Assembly: GCA_003246265.1 (NCBI GenBank)
Contig: QKAU01000007.1
Location: 1 to 64,000, forward strand
Reading direction: 5' to 3'
Length of the DNA: 64,000 bases
Origin: Kiritimatiellales bacterium
Lineage (GTDB): Bacteria > Verrucomicrobiota > Kiritimatiellia > Kiritimatiellales > Pontiellaceae
This document shows positions 7,488-19,097 of this stretch, piece by piece (positions within the stretch are counted from its first letter, which is position 1; the number at the start of each line of letters is the position of its first letter). The notes beneath the pieces were generated by a model, which saw only the letters and a list, made by a program, of their open reading frames with translations, had not been told where the DNA came from and did no database searches. A program made the translations under genes and the position numbers.

Positions 7488-9680
7488 ATGAGAATGCCTC
7501 GCTTGTTCCTGCCGGCCCTCCTCCTGATGCTGCCCGCCACGCGTGCGGAGGAAGGGAAGCGGCCCACGGTCGGGCTGGTCCTGGGCGGCGGGGGCGCGCT
7601 GGGCTTTGCGCATATCGGCGTACTGCAGGAGCTCGAAGCCCTGCGGGTCCCGGTGGACTACATCGCCGGCACCAGCATGGGCTCGATCGTGGGAGGGATG
7701 TACGCCTCCGGCATGTCGCCCGAGGAGATGGAGCGCGCCTTCCTTGGGCTCGACTGGTGGGACGTGCTCAAGGACAAGGCCCCGCACCAGTACCTCACCT
7801 ACCGGAGGAAGGAGGAGGACAAGCGGTTCATGGGCGCCGAATTCGGGCTGCAGGACAGGCGGCTGGTCTTCTCCCCGGGCATGGCCTACGGGCAGAAGCT
7901 CAACAATGTGCTGGGCACCTTTGCCCTGAACAGCGCGGGCATCCATGATTTCGACAAGCTGAACATCCCCTACCGGGCCATCGCCACCGACCTGCGCACA
8001 GGCACCTCGGTGGTACTCGCCTCGGGGGACCTGGCGACGGCCATGCGGGCCAGCATGGCCGTGCCTGGGGCCTTCACTCCGGTACGGCTGGACGACATGG
8101 TGCTCATCGACGGCGGCATCCTCAACAACATCCCCGTGGATGTCGCCAAGGCCATGGGGGCCGACATCGTGATCGCCGTCGACGTCGGCGCCTCTGCCGT
8201 GGCCAAAGGACTGCACAGCGACTTCAATGCGCTGGGCGATGTCGTGGGACGGACCTACACCATCATGCAGCGTCCCGACCAGGAGCGGCAGCTGGCCCTG
8301 GCCGACGTGGTGGTCGCCCCCAACCTGGAGGAGGCCTCGGCGTCGCAGTTCCACAAGGCGGCTTCGATCATCCCCCGCGGCCGGGAGGCAGCGCGGCAGA
8401 TGGCGGCCAGCCTGTCCGCCTATTCGGTCGACGAAGAGACCTACGCGCGCTTCCTGCAACGGCAGCGGGCGAAGAACAACCCGCTGATCGATGTGTCGGG
8501 CATCGTGATCAGCGGCAACGAGGGCGTGCCGGAAGGGGCCATCCGCAGCCGCATCCGAAGCAAGAACGGCCCCCTGCTGCTGGAGGAGGTCTACCGCGAC
8601 CTCAACCGCATCCATGGAACCGGCCTTTTCCAGAACGCCTCCTACGTGCTGCATCCCCAGGACGACGGATCGGACATCCTGGAATTCAGGACCGAGGAAA
8701 AGTTCTGGGGACCCACGCTGCTGCACGTCGGCACCAAGCTGGAGACCGCCTCGGACGCCGCCGTGCTCTGGAGCATCCTGCTGAACTACAACCGCCTCCA
8801 GCTGAATCCCTGCGGCGGGGAGATCCGGGCGGAGATCGAGGCCGGAGGCTATGTGCGCAAGCTGCAGGCGGAATGGTACCAGCCGATCGACCCTGCCGGC
8901 CGGCTCTTCCTGGCACCGTCGGCCGCCTTCTCCTCCGAGGACATCGATTTCTACTGGGGCGAGGACGTCGTGGCGGAGATCGGCCAGGAACTGGTCTTTG
9001 GCAAACTGGACGCCGGGCTGAGCGGATTCGAATATGGCGAATTCCGGGGCGGGATGCTCGTCGGCCACGCCTGGGCCGACGGCAACAGCGGTTTCGTTTC
9101 GCTGGGCAAGGAGGACGATTCCGTCGTGGGCGCAACGACGCGCATCCGCGTGGACCAGCTCGACGACCCCGTCTTCCCGACCAAGGGGTTCCGTCTTTCG
9201 CTGGACGGGCTCTTCGCCCGCGAAGAGATGGGTTCGTCGAAGACCTTCGACCGGATCGAGGCGGAGGGGCTGCTGCCGTTGACCCTCGGGCGGCATACGG
9301 TCACGCCCAAGCTGGCGGGCGGCAGCAGCATGGACACGGAACTGCCCTTCTACGCGCTCTTCGACGTCGGCGGGCTGGACGGGTTTGCCGGTTACGCGCC
9401 CTACCAGCTCTGGGGATACTACTACGGCGTAGCGAGCCTCGGCTACCGATACCGGCTGGGCAAGCTGCCGCCGGCGTTCGGAAACGGACTGTTCGCGCTG
9501 CTGCGCTACGATACGGGTAACGCGTGGCTGGCAAAAGAGGACATCGACATGGACAACCTGGCCCATGGCGGCCTGGTCGGCCTGGCCGCCGACACCATTG
9601 CCGGCAAATGCACCATCGCGCTCGGCAAGGCCGAGGGGCTCAACATTCGCTTCTACTTCTCGATCGGCAACACCTTCTGA
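7488..9680 (+). CDS. Patatin-like phospholipase fused to POTRA and Omp85-type beta-barrel (PlpD / type Vd-like)
   Basis: Signal peptide; GGGGALGFAHIG, GTSMG (GXSXG), IDGGILNN (DGG); VSGIVISGNEGVPEGAIRSRI... POTRA-like region; C-terminal barrel ending IRFYFSIGNTF. Confidence 0.85.
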   Translation: MRMPRLFLPALLLMLPATRAEEGKRPTVGLVLGGGGALGFAHIGVLQELEALRVPVDYIAGTSMGSIVGGMYASGMSPEEMERAFLGLDWWDVLKDKAPHQYLTYRRKEEDKRFMGAEFGLQDRRLVFSPGMAYGQKLNNVLGTFALNSAGIHDFDKLNIPYRAIATDLRTGTSVVLASGDLATAMRASMAVPGAFTPVRLDDMVLIDGGILNNIPVDVAKAMGADIVIAVDVGASAVAKGLHSDFNALGDVVGRTYTIMQRPDQERQLALADVVVAPNLEEASASQFHKAASIIPRGREAARQMAASLSAYSVDEETYARFLQRQRAKNNPLIDVSGIVISGNEGVPEGAIRSRIRSKNGPLLLEEVYRDLNRIHGTGLFQNASYVLHPQDDGSDILEFRTEEKFWGPTLLHVGTKLETASDAAVLWSILLNYNRLQLNPCGGEIRAEIEAGGYVRKLQAEWYQPIDPAGRLFLAPSAAFSSEDIDFYWGEDVVAEIGQELVFGKLDAGLSGFEYGEFRGGMLVGHAWADGNSGFVSLGKEDDSVVGATTRIRVDQLDDPVFPTKGFRLSLDGLFAREEMGSSKTFDRIEAEGLLPLTLGRHTVTPKLAGGSSMDTELPFYALFDVGGLDGFAGYAPYQLWGYYYGVASLGYRYRLGKLPPAFGNGLFALLRYDTGNAWLAKEDIDMDNLAHGGLVGLAADTIAGKCTIALGKAEGLNIRFYFSIGNTF

Positions 9681-10955
9681 CTACTCGTGGCGCAAGGCCT
9701 CGATCGGATCCATGAGCGCCGCGCGCCGCGCCGGATAGATGCCGAAGACGACCGATACCGTCACCGACACGAGGAAGGCGATGGCAAAGGCCGGGAAGGT
9801 CAGCACCGTCTTCACGCCCGTGAGGGCGGTGATCGCCATCGGGATGAGCGCGCCGAAGAGCAGGCCGACCACCCCGCCGGAGATGGAGAGGATCAGCGTC
9901 TCCGTGAGGAACTGCAGCACGATGTCGCGCCGCCGGGCGCCCAGCGCCCGGCGGATGCCAATTTCGCGGGTGCGTTCGCTGACGGTGGCCAGCATGATGT
10001 TCATGATGCCGATGCCGCCGACGATCAGCGAGATCGCGGCGATGGAACCGAGCACGATGTTGAACAGCCGCCGCGTTTCGCGGGCCTGGCGGATCAGCTC
10101 GAGCGGGACGACGACGCTGAAGTCCTCCTTCGCGTGGTTCTTCTTCAGGACGCGGCGCACGGCGTCGACCGCCCTGACGACGTTTTCCTGGTGGTCGATC
10201 GTCAGGATCAGCTCGTGGAGCTCGACCTGCTCGAATGTGCTGCCGCCCTGCGACCATTGGGCGAAAAGGTCCCCGCGCTTCTGCAGGTAGGTGCGCAGCG
10301 GGATGTAGACGTTCTGGTTCTCCCCCTCGAGCCACAGTTCGTTGGACGTCGCGACTTCGCCCTGGGCGATGTCGCCGACCACGCCGACGACGGTGTAGGC
10401 GTCGCCATCGATGGAGAGGGTCTGGCCGATGGGGTCGTAGCCGGCGAAGAGGATGCGCGCGAGGCGCGAGCCGACGACGCAGACCGGCGAACCGAACTCC
10501 ATGTCGGCCCCGGCAAGAAACCGGCCGCGGACCATCCGGTGGTTCTGCACCCGCAGGTACCATGGCGTGGTGGCGACCACGTCGGTCTGCAGCCGGCGGG
10601 CCTTGTACTGGACGTCGAACCGAAGGATCTTCATGGGGGTGCTGGCGACCAGGTTGGGAACGTCGCGGGACAGCTCCTCGGCATCGACATAGGTCAGGCC
10701 GTACCGGGCGAGCATGCGGCGGCTCGATGCATTGTCGCCCTCCTCCTGCGGGACCTTCACGCTCTTGAGCAGGATGTTCTTGCTGCCGAGCCGCTGGATC
10801 TTCTCCTGGATCTCGCGGTTGGCCCCCTCGCCCACGCTGAGCATCGCCACCACGGAGCAGACGCCGAAGATGATGCCCAGCATGGTGAGCCCCGCGCGCA
10901 GCTTGTACTGCCCGAGATTCTTGACGGCCAGCTTGACCATCCGCTCTGGACGCAT
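9681..10955 (-). CDS. ABC transporter permease, MacB/FtsX family
   Basis: LRAGLTMLGIIFGVCSVVAMLSVGEGA...; GGIGIMNIMLATVSERTREIGIRRALGARRRDI. Confidence 0.9.
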   Translation of the reverse strand: MRPERMVKLAVKNLGQYKLRAGLTMLGIIFGVCSVVAMLSVGEGANREIQEKIQRLGSKNILLKSVKVPQEEGDNASSRRMLARYGLTYVDAEELSRDVPNLVASTPMKILRFDVQYKARRLQTDVVATTPWYLRVQNHRMVRGRFLAGADMEFGSPVCVVGSRLARILFAGYDPIGQTLSIDGDAYTVVGVVGDIAQGEVATSNELWLEGENQNVYIPLRTYLQKRGDLFAQWSQGGSTFEQVELHELILTIDHQENVVRAVDAVRRVLKKNHAKEDFSVVVPLELIRQARETRRLFNIVLGSIAAISLIVGGIGIMNIMLATVSERTREIGIRRALGARRRDIVLQFLTETLILSISGGVVGLLFGALIPMAITALTGVKTVLTFPAFAIAFLVSVTVSVVFGIYPARRAALMDPIEALRHE

Positions 10956-10960
10956 GGATC

Positions 10961-11658
<698 letters not shown>

Positions 11659-11662
<4 letters not shown>

Positions 11663-13209
11663 TCCGCCTCCCCGGCACCCTTCCGCTGGCTGGACTCCTC
11701 GGAGAGCGGGCTCTTCTTCAGCTTGGCATCGGCGGCCATCTCCACCTCGGCGTAGAGCAGGACCTCCTCCCCCTCCTCCAGGCCATCCTCGATCTCGATG
11801 TACTGGGTGTTGTACTTCCCGATCCCGACGGGGCGCAACTCCCTGCGGCCGCGCTTCACGGTATAGACGTAATGCTTGCCGTCGCGCGAGGCCACCGCCT
11901 GGATCGGGATGTAGAGCACATCCCGCAGCTGGTCCGTGACGATTTCGACCGTTGCCGACATGCCGGGCTTCAACTGCCCCGCCGGGGGGGTGACGACGTC
12001 GACCATCACCGTATAGGTCTTCACCCCGGAACTGAACCAGTTCTGCGAGTCCGGCACCGCGCTGATCTTCTCCACCTTGCCCCGCAGCACCACGCCCGGC
12101 AGCGCGTCGAGCGTCGAGACGGCCTCCTGGCCCTTCGACACCTTGTCGATCATCGCCTCGGGGATCCCCACCTTGATGTCCCATGCGCTCAGGTCGGGAA
12201 ACGAGAGGATCGGCTGGCGGTAGTTGACGGTCGCCCCTTTCTCGATCTTTTGCTGCGCACCCCATCGATCGATCTTCGGGTAGAAGACCTGCCCGTTGAA
12301 ATCGGCGTAGATCTTCGTGTTGGAAAACTGCGTTTCACGCGTGCCGAGCTGGTTGCGCTCGATTTCGAGGCGCGTCTTCTTCGACGAGATGGAGGCCTGC
12401 TGGCTCTCGGTTTCGGCGGAGATGGTCTTCTCCAGGCGCTTGAGCGCCGCCTTGGCGGTGTCGACATTGTTCTGCAGCTCCTTCAGCCGCTTCACGTGCG
12501 TGTATTCCTGCAGGATCTTGAGGTCGGCCAGCTTGTTGCGCACCTCCACCTCCTTGCGCTGGACGGCCAGGCGGCTGGAGTCGAGGTCGTTCTTGTTGGA
12601 ATAGCCCTTGTCGAAAAGCTCCTGCGTGCCTTCCAGCTCGCTGCGCGCCTTCTTCAATTCCTCTTCGGCGAGCATGATGTCCGATTCCGCCCGGTCCACC
12701 ATCTGCGTATATTCCACCTCGAGATATTTCCTCAGGTCCAGTTCGGCCCAAACCACCTTGAGCTGGGCATTCTCCACATCCGTCGCGTTCTGCAGGCGCT
12801 TGATCTCCAGGTTTTCCATGGCCAGCTTCAAGCCCGCCTCCGCTTCGGCCACGTCGGACTGCGAGTCCAGGTACCGGTCCATCAGTTCGCTCGATTCCAG
12901 CTCGCACAGCAGCTGCCCGTTCGTGACGAAGGCGCCGTCCTCGACGACCCAGGTGATCTTCGCGTCGCGGTTGGCCTCGTTGAGGATGTCGCGGCTCGTC
13001 TTGGCCATCAGTTCGCCCGTCTGGAGGATGCTGATCACGAGATCGCCGCGCTGCACGCGGCTCAGATGCACCTTTTCCGGGTCGACCCGGTCGGTACCCT
13101 TCCCCGGCAGGAGGGGGAGCGCGAGCAGCACCAGCCCGGCGATGGCCACCGCCGCCTTCCCGCTAGGGCGTTCCCACAGGAGCTTGAGTCGTTCCTTCCA
13201 GCTGTTCAT
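11659..13209 (-). CDS. MacA/HlyD-like efflux periplasmic adaptor
   Basis: N-terminal TM, long coiled-coil hairpin, QVFYPKIDRWGAQQKIEKGATV, LKPGMSATVEIVTDQL. Confidence 0.87.
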
Positions 13210-14827
13210 ACCACATTCCCTTCGGGTCGATTTCAAAGCGTTCGATCGCATTCCAGAAACGCAACCGGTTGATGGTGTAGTCCACGAGCGCGACCGTCGC
13301 CTCGTTGCGCGAGCTGAGCAGGTCTTCCTGGGCATCCAGCAGGTCGCGCGTCAACGCCTTGCCCTGCTTGAGCAGCAGCTGCGTGTTTTCCACCCGCCGC
13401 TCGGCCAGCTGCACGCTCAGCAGCCGGTTGTTGTAGATGGAACGGTTGCGCGACAGCCTGCGCCAGAGGTCGCGCACGCCGCGCTGGACGTCCGACTCGT
13501 CCTCCTCCAGGGTCCTGCGCTCGCGGTCGAGATCGATCTGCGCACGGCGGAACTCGTTGCGCTTCTCCGTCCAGTCGAGTGGGAGTTCGAGGGTGACCGA
13601 GAGATCCTGCCGCACATCCGTGTCGCCCGACGTCTCCAACCCCTTCTCAACCCCGTAGCGGGCGTCGAGGTTGGGCAGGAAGTTCCGCTCCTTGATCTTG
13701 AGCTTGCGCGCGCGGTCCTCGACCCGCTGCCGCTCGTTGACCAGGTCGAGCCGGTTGGAGACCGCGCTCGCCAGCGCCTCCTCGATCGTAATGTCCACGT
13801 CTACAAGCCCCCGTCCCGCGAGCGCCTCGAGCTCGACCGGGTCCGGCTCGATGGAGAGGTCGATCGGCAGGCCCAGCGTGAAGCGGAAATCGTCGAGCGC
13901 GCGCTGGTAATCGGATTGGGCCAGCGTCCAGCGGTCGGCCGCGTTCAGCTCGCTCTGGCGCGCCTGCGCGGCCTGGAAGTCGGCGATGCGGCCGGCCTTG
14001 GCGTACGATTCGGTCTGCTCGCGATTGGCGACGGCGCTCTCGTAGTTCTTGCGTTCATTGATGAGCTGGTCGCGCGAGCGGAGCGTGGCGTAGTACTGCG
14101 ACGCGATGTCGATCACGAATTCCTGCTGGTAGCGCTGGAAGTCGCGCACGGCGTAGACCATGTCGCGCTCGGCCTGCCGCAGCGGCTCCATCGCCACCAG
14201 CGGCCCGAAGCCGTTGAGCAGGGGCTGGACCACGCCGAAGGAGAGCGAGTTGTTGAAATCCGACGCGTCGGGATCGGTGAAGCTGTTGACGATGCTCTGC
14301 GAGTAGTTCAGCGTCACCTTGGCCCCCGAAGCCAGAGTCCGGGTCATGGCGGCGCCCAGCCCGCTGTCGATGCCGTTGTCGCCAAAGGTCTCCGCCTGCC
14401 CGTTCTTGAGCGTGGTGTAGGAGGTCCTCGCATCGGCCGACGCGCTGTAGTTCCAGTTGAAATCCTTCTGAGTCTGGGTCAGGGAGAGCGCCTGGAGGAA
14501 AAGGTTCTCCTTGCGCGTCTTGTAGGAGCGGCTGTTGGACATGGCGATCGCCAGCGAATCGGAGAGCGTAAGCAGCGTCGGATCCTCCGACGGGTCTTCA
14601 AGCTCCAGCAGCCGATGGACCAGGGCATCCTCCCCGTTGCCGATCGAAAAATCGACCTCCCGGCCCAGGCCGGCAACCTGCGCACCGCGGATGTTCCCGT
14701 AGGCGGCCCGATCCGCCCGCCTTTCGGCCAGCCGCCCGATGCGCGCACAGGAGGAAAACAGCATCGCCGCGCACAGCGGCACGGCGACTCCGGCAAGATT
14801 CTTTCGGCAGGCGTACATGTTTTGCAT
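13163..14827 (-). CDS. TolC-family outer membrane efflux lipoprotein (start codon uncertain; ORF opens at 14854)
   Basis: Lipobox-like AAMLFSSCARI; two TolC-type repeats with DLVNERQRVEDRARKLKI. Confidence 0.83.
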   Translation of the reverse strand: MQNMYACRKNLAGVAVPLCAAMLFSSCARIGRLAERRADRAAYGNIRGAQVAGLGREVDFSIGNGEDALVHRLLELEDPSEDPTLLTLSDSLAIAMSNSRSYKTRKENLFLQALSLTQTQKDFNWNYSASADARTSYTTLKNGQAETFGDNGIDSGLGAAMTRTLASGAKVTLNYSQSIVNSFTDPDASDFNNSLSFGVVQPLLNGFGPLVAMEPLRQAERDMVYAVRDFQRYQQEFVIDIASQYYATLRSRDQLINERKNYESAVANREQTESYAKAGRIADFQAAQARQSELNAADRWTLAQSDYQRALDDFRFTLGLPIDLSIEPDPVELEALAGRGLVDVDITIEEALASAVSNRLDLVNERQRVEDRARKLKIKERNFLPNLDARYGVEKGLETSGDTDVRQDLSVTLELPLDWTEKRNEFRRAQIDLDRERRTLEEDESDVQRGVRDLWRRLSRNRSIYNNRLLSVQLAERRVENTQLLLKQGKALTRDLLDAQEDLLSSRNEATVALVDYTINRLRFWNAIERFEIDPKGMWYEQLEGTTQAPVGTP

Positions 14828-14943
14828 GATTGGACGCATACGGTACGAAAACATGGACAGTGCGACAATATTTTATCGGACCATTTCCCTGCACCGGGTG
14901 TTCCCAACCCCGGCCGCTTCTGCTACAAAGCCGCCCAACGCAC

Positions 14944-15822
14944 ATGAACCAGGTACTCGTCCTCATCAATCCCAAGTCGGGCATCGGCGGCCCCTACCGC
15001 TACATCTCCGCCATCGAGGAGGTTTGGGACACGCCGGAGAACGACGTCTCGTTCCAGTTCAGCCAGTCGCCGGCCGACGGCGTGGAGAAGGTGCGCCGCG
15101 CCATCGATCGCGGCACCGGCACCGTGCTGGTCGTGGGCGGCGACGGCATGGTCAACTCCATCGGCGGCGTGCTGGTCGGGACCGAAGCCCGCCTCGGCGT
15201 CATCCCGGCCGGCAGCGGCAACGGCTTCGCGCGCCACTTCGGCATCCCGCTCCATCCCAGGGAGTCGGCCGCAGCGCTCCTGGGCGGGACCACCAGGAAG
15301 ATCGATGCCGGGCGCGTCAACGGCCGTCTTTTCTTCGTCACCTGCAGCCTGGCCTGGGACGGGGCCCTGGTGGAGACCTTCGAAAAGTATCCGTTCCGGG
15401 GCCTCGTGCCCTACGTGCTGGCCGGGGCGCAGCAGCTCTTCGAATACAAGGCCCAGCCCTTCCACGCCGAAATCGACGGCGAACGGCTCCACTTCAAGCA
15501 TCCGCTGATCTTCACCGTCGCCAACCTCTCCCAGTTCGGTTCCGACGTCCTTGTGGCGCCCGATGCCAAGGCCGACAGCGGGGACCTGGAGCTGGTGGCG
15601 ATCGAGAAGAAGGACATCCCCCTTGTTCTGGCGCACATCCCGCGCTTCATCGAAAAGACCTTCCACCAGCACCCGCTGGTGGTCAACCGACACTTCAAGC
15701 GCATGACCGTCCAGCGCGAGACCGATTCCCCCGTCCAGATCGACGGCGAGCGCCTGGACGCCGGCCGCGAAATCGAGGTCGAAGTCCTTCCCGCCGCCCT
15801 CAACGTCATCGTCCCTTCATGA
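14944..15822 (+). CDS. Diacylglycerol kinase-family lipid kinase
   Basis: LVLINPKSGIGG, VVGGDGMVNSIGGVL, GVIPAGSGNGFARHFGIP. Confidence 0.9.
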   Translation: MNQVLVLINPKSGIGGPYRYISAIEEVWDTPENDVSFQFSQSPADGVEKVRRAIDRGTGTVLVVGGDGMVNSIGGVLVGTEARLGVIPAGSGNGFARHFGIPLHPRESAAALLGGTTRKIDAGRVNGRLFFVTCSLAWDGALVETFEKYPFRGLVPYVLAGAQQLFEYKAQPFHAEIDGERLHFKHPLIFTVANLSQFGSDVLVAPDAKADSGDLELVAIEKKDIPLVLAHIPRFIEKTFHQHPLVVNRHFKRMTVQRETDSPVQIDGERLDAGREIEVEVLPAALNVIVPS

Positions 15823-16361
15823 GCAGCAGCATGGACCCCCTGACACCGGATATCCTCTACATGCGCATGGCCCTGCGGGAGGCCGAGGCCGCCGCGCGCG
15901 AGGGCGAAGTGCCATGCGGCGCGGTCATCGTGCTGGATGGCGAGGTGGTCGGCAAGGCGCACAACCAGACCGAAACGCTCAACGACCCGACCGCCCACGC
16001 CGAAATCCTGGCCATCACCCAGGCGACGCAGGCGACCGGCAACTGGCGGCTCAACGGCGCGACCATGTACGTGACCAAGGAGCCCTGCCCGATGTGCGCC
16101 GGTGCGCTGGTGCTCGCCCGCATCCAGAAGGTGGTGTGGGGCATGACCGACCCGGTGCGCGGCGGCGCGGTCTCCAAGTTCCAGATCCTCGACCACGCCG
16201 ACCTCAACCATGCGGTCGAGGTCGAAACCGGCTTGATGGAGGCCGAATGCAAGGCGGTGATGCAGGGCTTCTTCCAGGAACTGCGGCAGGCCGCCCGGGA
16301 GCGAAAAAGGAACGGAGAGCAGCCGGAACAGGGGCCGGAAACAGGCCCGCGGAAGCAATAA
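15819..16361 (+). CDS. tadA: tRNA-specific adenosine deaminase
   Basis: MRMALREAEAAAREGEVPCGAVIV, THAEILAI-like PTAHAEILAI, EPCPMCAGALV; 4-nt overlap with previous gene. Confidence 0.92.
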   Translation: MSSSMDPLTPDILYMRMALREAEAAAREGEVPCGAVIVLDGEVVGKAHNQTETLNDPTAHAEILAITQATQATGNWRLNGATMYVTKEPCPMCAGALVLARIQKVVWGMTDPVRGGAVSKFQILDHADLNHAVEVETGLMEAECKAVMQGFFQELRQAARERKRNGEQPEQGPETGPRKQ

Positions 16362-16433
16362 GAGGGAGTTCTTGCTTGCCATGCCGTTCCGGTTTCCCTT
16401 CCATGGGCGGCCATTCAACCCACTCCATTTCCC

Positions 16434-17531
16434 ATGAAAAAAAGCAAAATCACCCTGGTTGCCGCGCTCCTGATCGTCCTGCATGTCCTCCTGTTCGCCG
16501 TCGTCATCGGCAGGCGGAACGACGCGAGGAAGAACACCCCGCCGTCGGCTGCCGTGCCAACCGCGCCCGCATCGGACGGACCCGCGCCCGCATCCCCCGT
16601 TGCCGCCGCGCTGCCCGTGCCGGTGGAGGTGAAGCAGATGCCGGAGGCCGCCCCACGGCCCGCCATTGCGGCACCCGGCACCCAGCCCGGCTACCTCCGC
16701 AACGACCGTCCCGACCGGCGGACCACCAAGGTCTATCCCAGCCTCGTGGGCGATCCCTACCAGGGAGCCATCGTGGTCGATGCGCGGACAGGGAAAATCC
16801 TCTTTGAAAACCGCGCCGGAGCCTACGCCTATCCCGCCAGCGTCACCAAGCTGATGACCCTGCTCGTCGTGCTCGACCAGGTCGACAAGGGCGTGGTCCG
16901 CCTTGCAGACAAGGTGCAGATCACGCGCGAAGGGATGGGTGTCGGCGGGTCCCAGGCCTATCTGGACGTGCGCGAATCCGGCCTTTACAGCGTGAGCGAC
17001 CTGCTCAAGGCCCTTATGATCCATTCCGCCAACGATGCCGCACGCGTCCTGGCGATCCATGTGGCCGGAAGCAAGGAGGCCTTTGTGGCGATGATGAACC
17101 AGAAGGCGCGCGAGCTGGGCATGAATTCGACCACCTACCATTCCGAGCACGGCCTCCCTCCCACGGACGGCTCGCAGCCCGATATCAGCACCCCCTACGA
17201 TATCGCCCTGCTTTCCCTGGCCGTGATGCGCAATCCGAAGACCCTGGAATATACCGGAACCAAGCTCGATTACCTCCCTCCCTCCCCCCTACGGGAAAAA
17301 CCCTTCATGTTGGCCAACCGCAACGCGCTGGTCGAGGGCCCCGACGGCTATCCGGGATGCGACGGGCTGAAGACCGGCTACCATGGCATGGGCGGGTGGT
17401 CGCTTGCCGCGACGGCGGAACACAACGGCCGGCGCGTCGTTTCCGTCGTGCTGGGCGCTCCCGACAAGAAGACCCGCAACGCCATTTCGAGGGAACTGCT
17501 CGACAAGGGCTTCACCGCCCTGGCCAAATAA
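16434..17531 (+). CDS. D-alanyl-D-alanine carboxypeptidase (PBP5/6 family)
   Basis: YPASVTKLMT (SxxK), HSANDAAR (SxN), GLKTGYHGMGGW (KTG). Confidence 0.92.
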   Translation: MKKSKITLVAALLIVLHVLLFAVVIGRRNDARKNTPPSAAVPTAPASDGPAPASPVAAALPVPVEVKQMPEAAPRPAIAAPGTQPGYLRNDRPDRRTTKVYPSLVGDPYQGAIVVDARTGKILFENRAGAYAYPASVTKLMTLLVVLDQVDKGVVRLADKVQITREGMGVGGSQAYLDVRESGLYSVSDLLKALMIHSANDAARVLAIHVAGSKEAFVAMMNQKARELGMNSTTYHSEHGLPPTDGSQPDISTPYDIALLSLAVMRNPKTLEYTGTKLDYLPPSPLREKPFMLANRNALVEGPDGYPGCDGLKTGYHGMGGWSLAATAEHNGRRVVSVVLGAPDKKTRNAISRELLDKGFTALAK

Positions 17532-17532
17532 A

Positions 17533-17556
17533 AAACGCCGCCCGAAGGCGGCGTTT
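17533..17556. terminator. Bidirectional hairpin terminator between convergent genes
   Basis: AAACGCCGCC CGAA GGCGGCGTTT with A-tract/T-tract flanks. Confidence 0.85.
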
Positions 17557-17564
17557 CTCCCGGA

Positions 17565-19097
17565 CTACTGCGTCTCGGCAGGCGGTGGCGGCTCCTGCCT
17601 TGCCACCTCCTCCTGCATCCGCCCGAGGAAGTCGGGCAGGTCGAGCCCCACCTGCCTGGCCAGCTCATGCATGGGCGGCAGCACCCCCATCAGGCGGCCG
17701 CCCAACCCGTTGAGCCCGCCATCCTTGCCGCCGCCATCCCATACGACGATCTTTTCGATCGGAAGATCCTGGATGGCCTGTGCCTGGACCGCGGCGATCT
17801 CCTGCAGTTTTTCGATGAGCAGCAGCGAGGCGGCCTGGTTCGCGGTCTGGCAGGCCTGCACAAGCGCCTCGTAGCCCTTGGCCTTGCCGTCCAGAATGGC
17901 CTTTACGCCAGCACCTTCGGCAGTCATCTTCGCCAGGGTTCCTTCGGCCTGGCCTTCGGCAATGCGAATCGTACTCTCCTTCTGGCCCTGGGCGGAAATG
18001 ATCATCTTCTCCTTTTCACCCTCGGCGGAAATGATCAGCTGCTGCTTGCCCGCCTCCGCAGCGATGATGGTCTTGGCCTTTTCGGCTTCCGCGGCAATGA
18101 TGGTCTGCTTTTTCTCGGCCTCGGCCGACACGATCAGCGTCGCATTCAGGCGGGCGGCTTCGCGCTGGGCGCGGGCCTCTTCCGCCTTCTTCTCGGCATT
18201 TTCCTGGGCCACGCGGATGGCGCCGTCGGCATCCTTGGCGGCGGATTCCTTGCGCCCACGCGCCTCCTGTTCGGCGACGGACTGGTTGGCTTCGTAGGAG
18301 GCCTTCTTGGCCCGCGCTTCGGTTTCGCCCAGCGCAGCTTCCGAATCCAGTGCGGCCGAGCGGGAACGGCGGTCGCGGTCGGCCGTCGCTTCGCCGATCT
18401 CCGCCTCCGCGGTGGCGGCGGCGACGGCAATGCGCTGGTCGCGTTCGCGGATGGCCACGCCGGTCTTGCCCAGCTTCTCCTGCTCGGCAACATCGATCAG
18501 CGCCTGGTTGATGGCCTCCGCCGCGGCGCGGCGGCCGAGCGCCTCGATGTAGCCCGACTCATCGCCGATGTCGCGGATATTGACGTTGATCAGGTAGAGT
18601 CCGATCTTCTCCAGCTCGCCGGATACGGAATCGTTCACCTTGGCCAGGAAGGCCTGGCGATCCTGGTTGATCTCCTCGATCCGCATGGTGGCGATCACGG
18701 CGCGCATCTGGCCCAGGATGATATCCTGCGCCTGGTCCTCGATCTCCTTGCGGGAGAGGCCGAGCAGGCGGACCGCGGCGTTTTGCATGATCCCCTTGGT
18801 GTTCGAGATGGCCGCCGTGACGGTGGTCGGCACGGAGACCCGGATGTTCTCGAGGGAGAGGGCGTTCTTGAGATCGATCGGAACCACGAAGGGTTCGAGG
18901 TCGAGGTAGGCAAAATCCTGGATGAGCGGCCAAACGAAGGCCGCGCCGCCATGGATGCACTTGGCTGCCCCGCTACGGGTTTTCCCATAGATCACGAGGA
19001 TCTTGTTGGAGGGACAGCGTCGATAGCGGCTCAGCACCGCCATTACGGCCCCGATGAATCCGATCGCAACGATGATGATCAATATCAATCCCGGCAT
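17565..19097 (-). CDS. Flotillin-like SPFH/band 7 protein
   Basis: N-terminal TM, SPFH region (NTKGIMQNAAVRLLGLSRKEIEDQAQDIILGQMRAVIATMRIEEINQDR), Ala/Glu-rich coiled coil. Confidence 0.92.
   Translation of the reverse strand: MPGLILIIIVAIGFIGAVMAVLSRYRRCPSNKILVIYGKTRSGAAKCIHGGAAFVWPLIQDFAYLDLEPFVVPIDLKNALSLENIRVSVPTTVTAAISNTKGIMQNAAVRLLGLSRKEIEDQAQDIILGQMRAVIATMRIEEINQDRQAFLAKVNDSVSGELEKIGLYLINVNIRDIGDESGYIEALGRRAAAEAINQALIDVAEQEKLGKTGVAIRERDQRIAVAAATAEAEIGEATADRDRRSRSAALDSEAALGETEARAKKASYEANQSVAEQEARGRKESAAKDADGAIRVAQENAEKKAEEARAQREAARLNATLIVSAEAEKKQTIIAAEAEKAKTIIAAEAGKQQLIISAEGEKEKMIISAQGQKESTIRIAEGQAEGTLAKMTAEGAGVKAILDGKAKGYEALVQACQTANQAASLLLIEKLQEIAAVQAQAIQDLPIEKIVVWDGGGKDGGLNGLGGRLMGVLPPMHELARQVGLDLPDFLGRMQEEVARQEPPPPAETQ

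Noticed and set aside
7359-9566. 735-aa minus-strand ORF antisense to the patatin-Omp85 gene
   Set aside because: Shadow ORF; the + strand frame carries the catalytic motifs.
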